DNA from: Oscillospiraceae bacterium
Lineage (GTDB): Bacteria; Bacillota; Clostridia; Oscillospirales; Oscillospiraceae
DNA length: 64,000 nucleotides
Assembly: GCA_902795345.1 (NCBI GenBank)
Contig: CADBKO010000013.1
Location: 30,884 to 94,883 of the forward strand
Direction: 5' to 3'
Shown: in pieces, positions 63,515 to 64,000 of the stretch
Numbering within the stretch: the first letter of the stretch is position 1
Layout of the letters: each line of letters starts with the position of its first letter
The notes under the pieces: generated by a model
Told to the model about the DNA's origin: nothing
Database searches by the model: none
Seen by the model: the letters and a program-made list of their open reading frames with translations, nothing else
Program-made: the position numbers and the translations under genes

Positions 63515-64000
63515 ATGGTATTTCGATATGCGATCCGGCCGGTGATCCCGGATGCGCAGCGCTGGGCGGGGCTGCTCTGCGGCCGCGCTGACGATCGGGC
63601 TCTGCGTCTCAGCCGACTTCGAGGCCGCAGCCTGGCCCGTTCCATGACCGGCGAGCTGCTCTGCCGGGAGCTGCTGGCAAAACTGCGGCCCGGAGAAAAC
63701 CCTTGTCTTTTGGAGGACGCTTCCGGAAGGCCCATTCTCCCCCGTTCGTCCCTCTTTGTTTCCATCAGCCACTCCGGCAGCTTTGTCGCCGCGGCTGCGG
63801 CGGATGTGCCGGTGGGTATCGATCTCCAGGAATCACGCGGGGTGTCCGACAGCGTGCTGCGCCGCTGCTACTCCCCTGAGGAGCAGCGCTGGGTGAAAGC
63901 CGGAAACGCAAGGGAGCGCGCCATCCGCCTCTGGACGATGAAGGAGGCTTACGGCAAGCTGAAGGGTATCGGCATATTCCGGGGCGATCTCTTCTGCGCA
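63515..64000 (+). CDS. 4'-phosphopantetheinyl transferase (partial, 3' end outside window)
   Basis: Sfp/EntD-type enzyme that attaches phosphopantetheine to carrier proteins. Motifs in order: GRPILP with LFVSISHSG, VGIDLQ (metal-binding Asp) and WTMKEAYGKLKGIG (the WxxKEAxxK signature). Residues 1-162 are present and the gene continues past the window edge. ATG 63515 has only a weak ribosome-binding site. It could activate ACP or a polyketide/peptide synthase elsewhere. Confidence 0.9.
   Translation, partial: MVFRYAIRPVIPDAQRWAGLLCGRADDRALRLSRLRGRSLARSMTGELLCRELLAKLRPGENPCLLEDASGRPILPRSSLFVSISHSGSFVAAAAADVPVGIDLQESRGVSDSVLRRCYSPEEQRWVKAGNARERAIRLWTMKEAYGKLKGIGIFRGDLFCA

Overview
The window is chromosomal DNA from a GC-rich, endospore-forming member of the Firmicutes, most likely class Clostridia (an Oscillospirales-like gut or rumen lineage is my best guess). 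Reasons: a complete spoIIIAA-AH operon followed by asp23-nusB-xseA-xseB-ispA in the classic clostridial order, sigma-A type promoters, glycine and TPP riboswitches, ECF transporter parts, an NtpF-to-NtpD type V-ATPase operon, and many ATGA/TTGA stop-start overlaps. No phage, IS element or CRISPR array was found.

Layout. 1-2.2 kb (minus): a SAM methyltransferase and the ECF transporter ATPases ecfA1/ecfA2 (the latter cut by the window edge). 2.4-10.2 kb (minus): spoIIIAA-AH, asp23, nusB, xseA, xseB, ispA. 10.3-16.8 kb (minus): secDF, a coiled-coil protein, coaD, rsmD, uvrC and a radical SAM protein. 16.9-20 kb (plus): acetyltransferase, pepD, and a UroD/MtaA-superfamily enzyme. 20.1-28.4 kb (plus): a V-type ATPase operon with a predicted Na+-binding rotor; its B-subunit gene is broken by an internal frameshifting deletion. 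28.4-31.4 kb: a four-cluster ferredoxin with a beta-sandwich tail and an old-yellow-enzyme-type oxidoreductase. 31.4-38 kb: corA, four tRNAs (Gln, His, Leu, Thr), apbE, a Na/Pi cotransporter, an MGMT-family protein, a PrsW protease, and the window's repeat-rich, relic-containing intergenic regions. 38-41.8 kb: proBA, and glyA under a glycine riboswitch.

41.9-55.6 kb is the most unusual part: one apparent 13.6-kb operon that encodes an MBL-fold hydrolase, a GAF/HD-GYP protein, three paralogous secreted FecR-domain proteins of growing size (InlB-type repeats, Asn-Gly-Thr rich segments, BspA leucine-rich repeats), a CHASE2 adenylate cyclase, and an NHL/SLH cell-wall protein. I read this as a candidate envelope-sensing second-messenger system.

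55.6-59.4 kb (minus): a duplicated cupin with a cysteine-rich linker, a 2[4Fe-4S] ferredoxin, a BspA-type secreted protein, and a second UroD-family enzyme related to the one at 19 kb. Together with the redox pair at 28-31 kb these suggest an uncharacterised one-carbon or aromatic catabolic capacity. 59.5-64 kb: acyl-ACP thioesterase, aminopeptidase P, TPP riboswitch plus thiT, a small lipoprotein, and the start of a phosphopantetheinyl transferase. Function calls come from reading motifs by eye; no database search was run.
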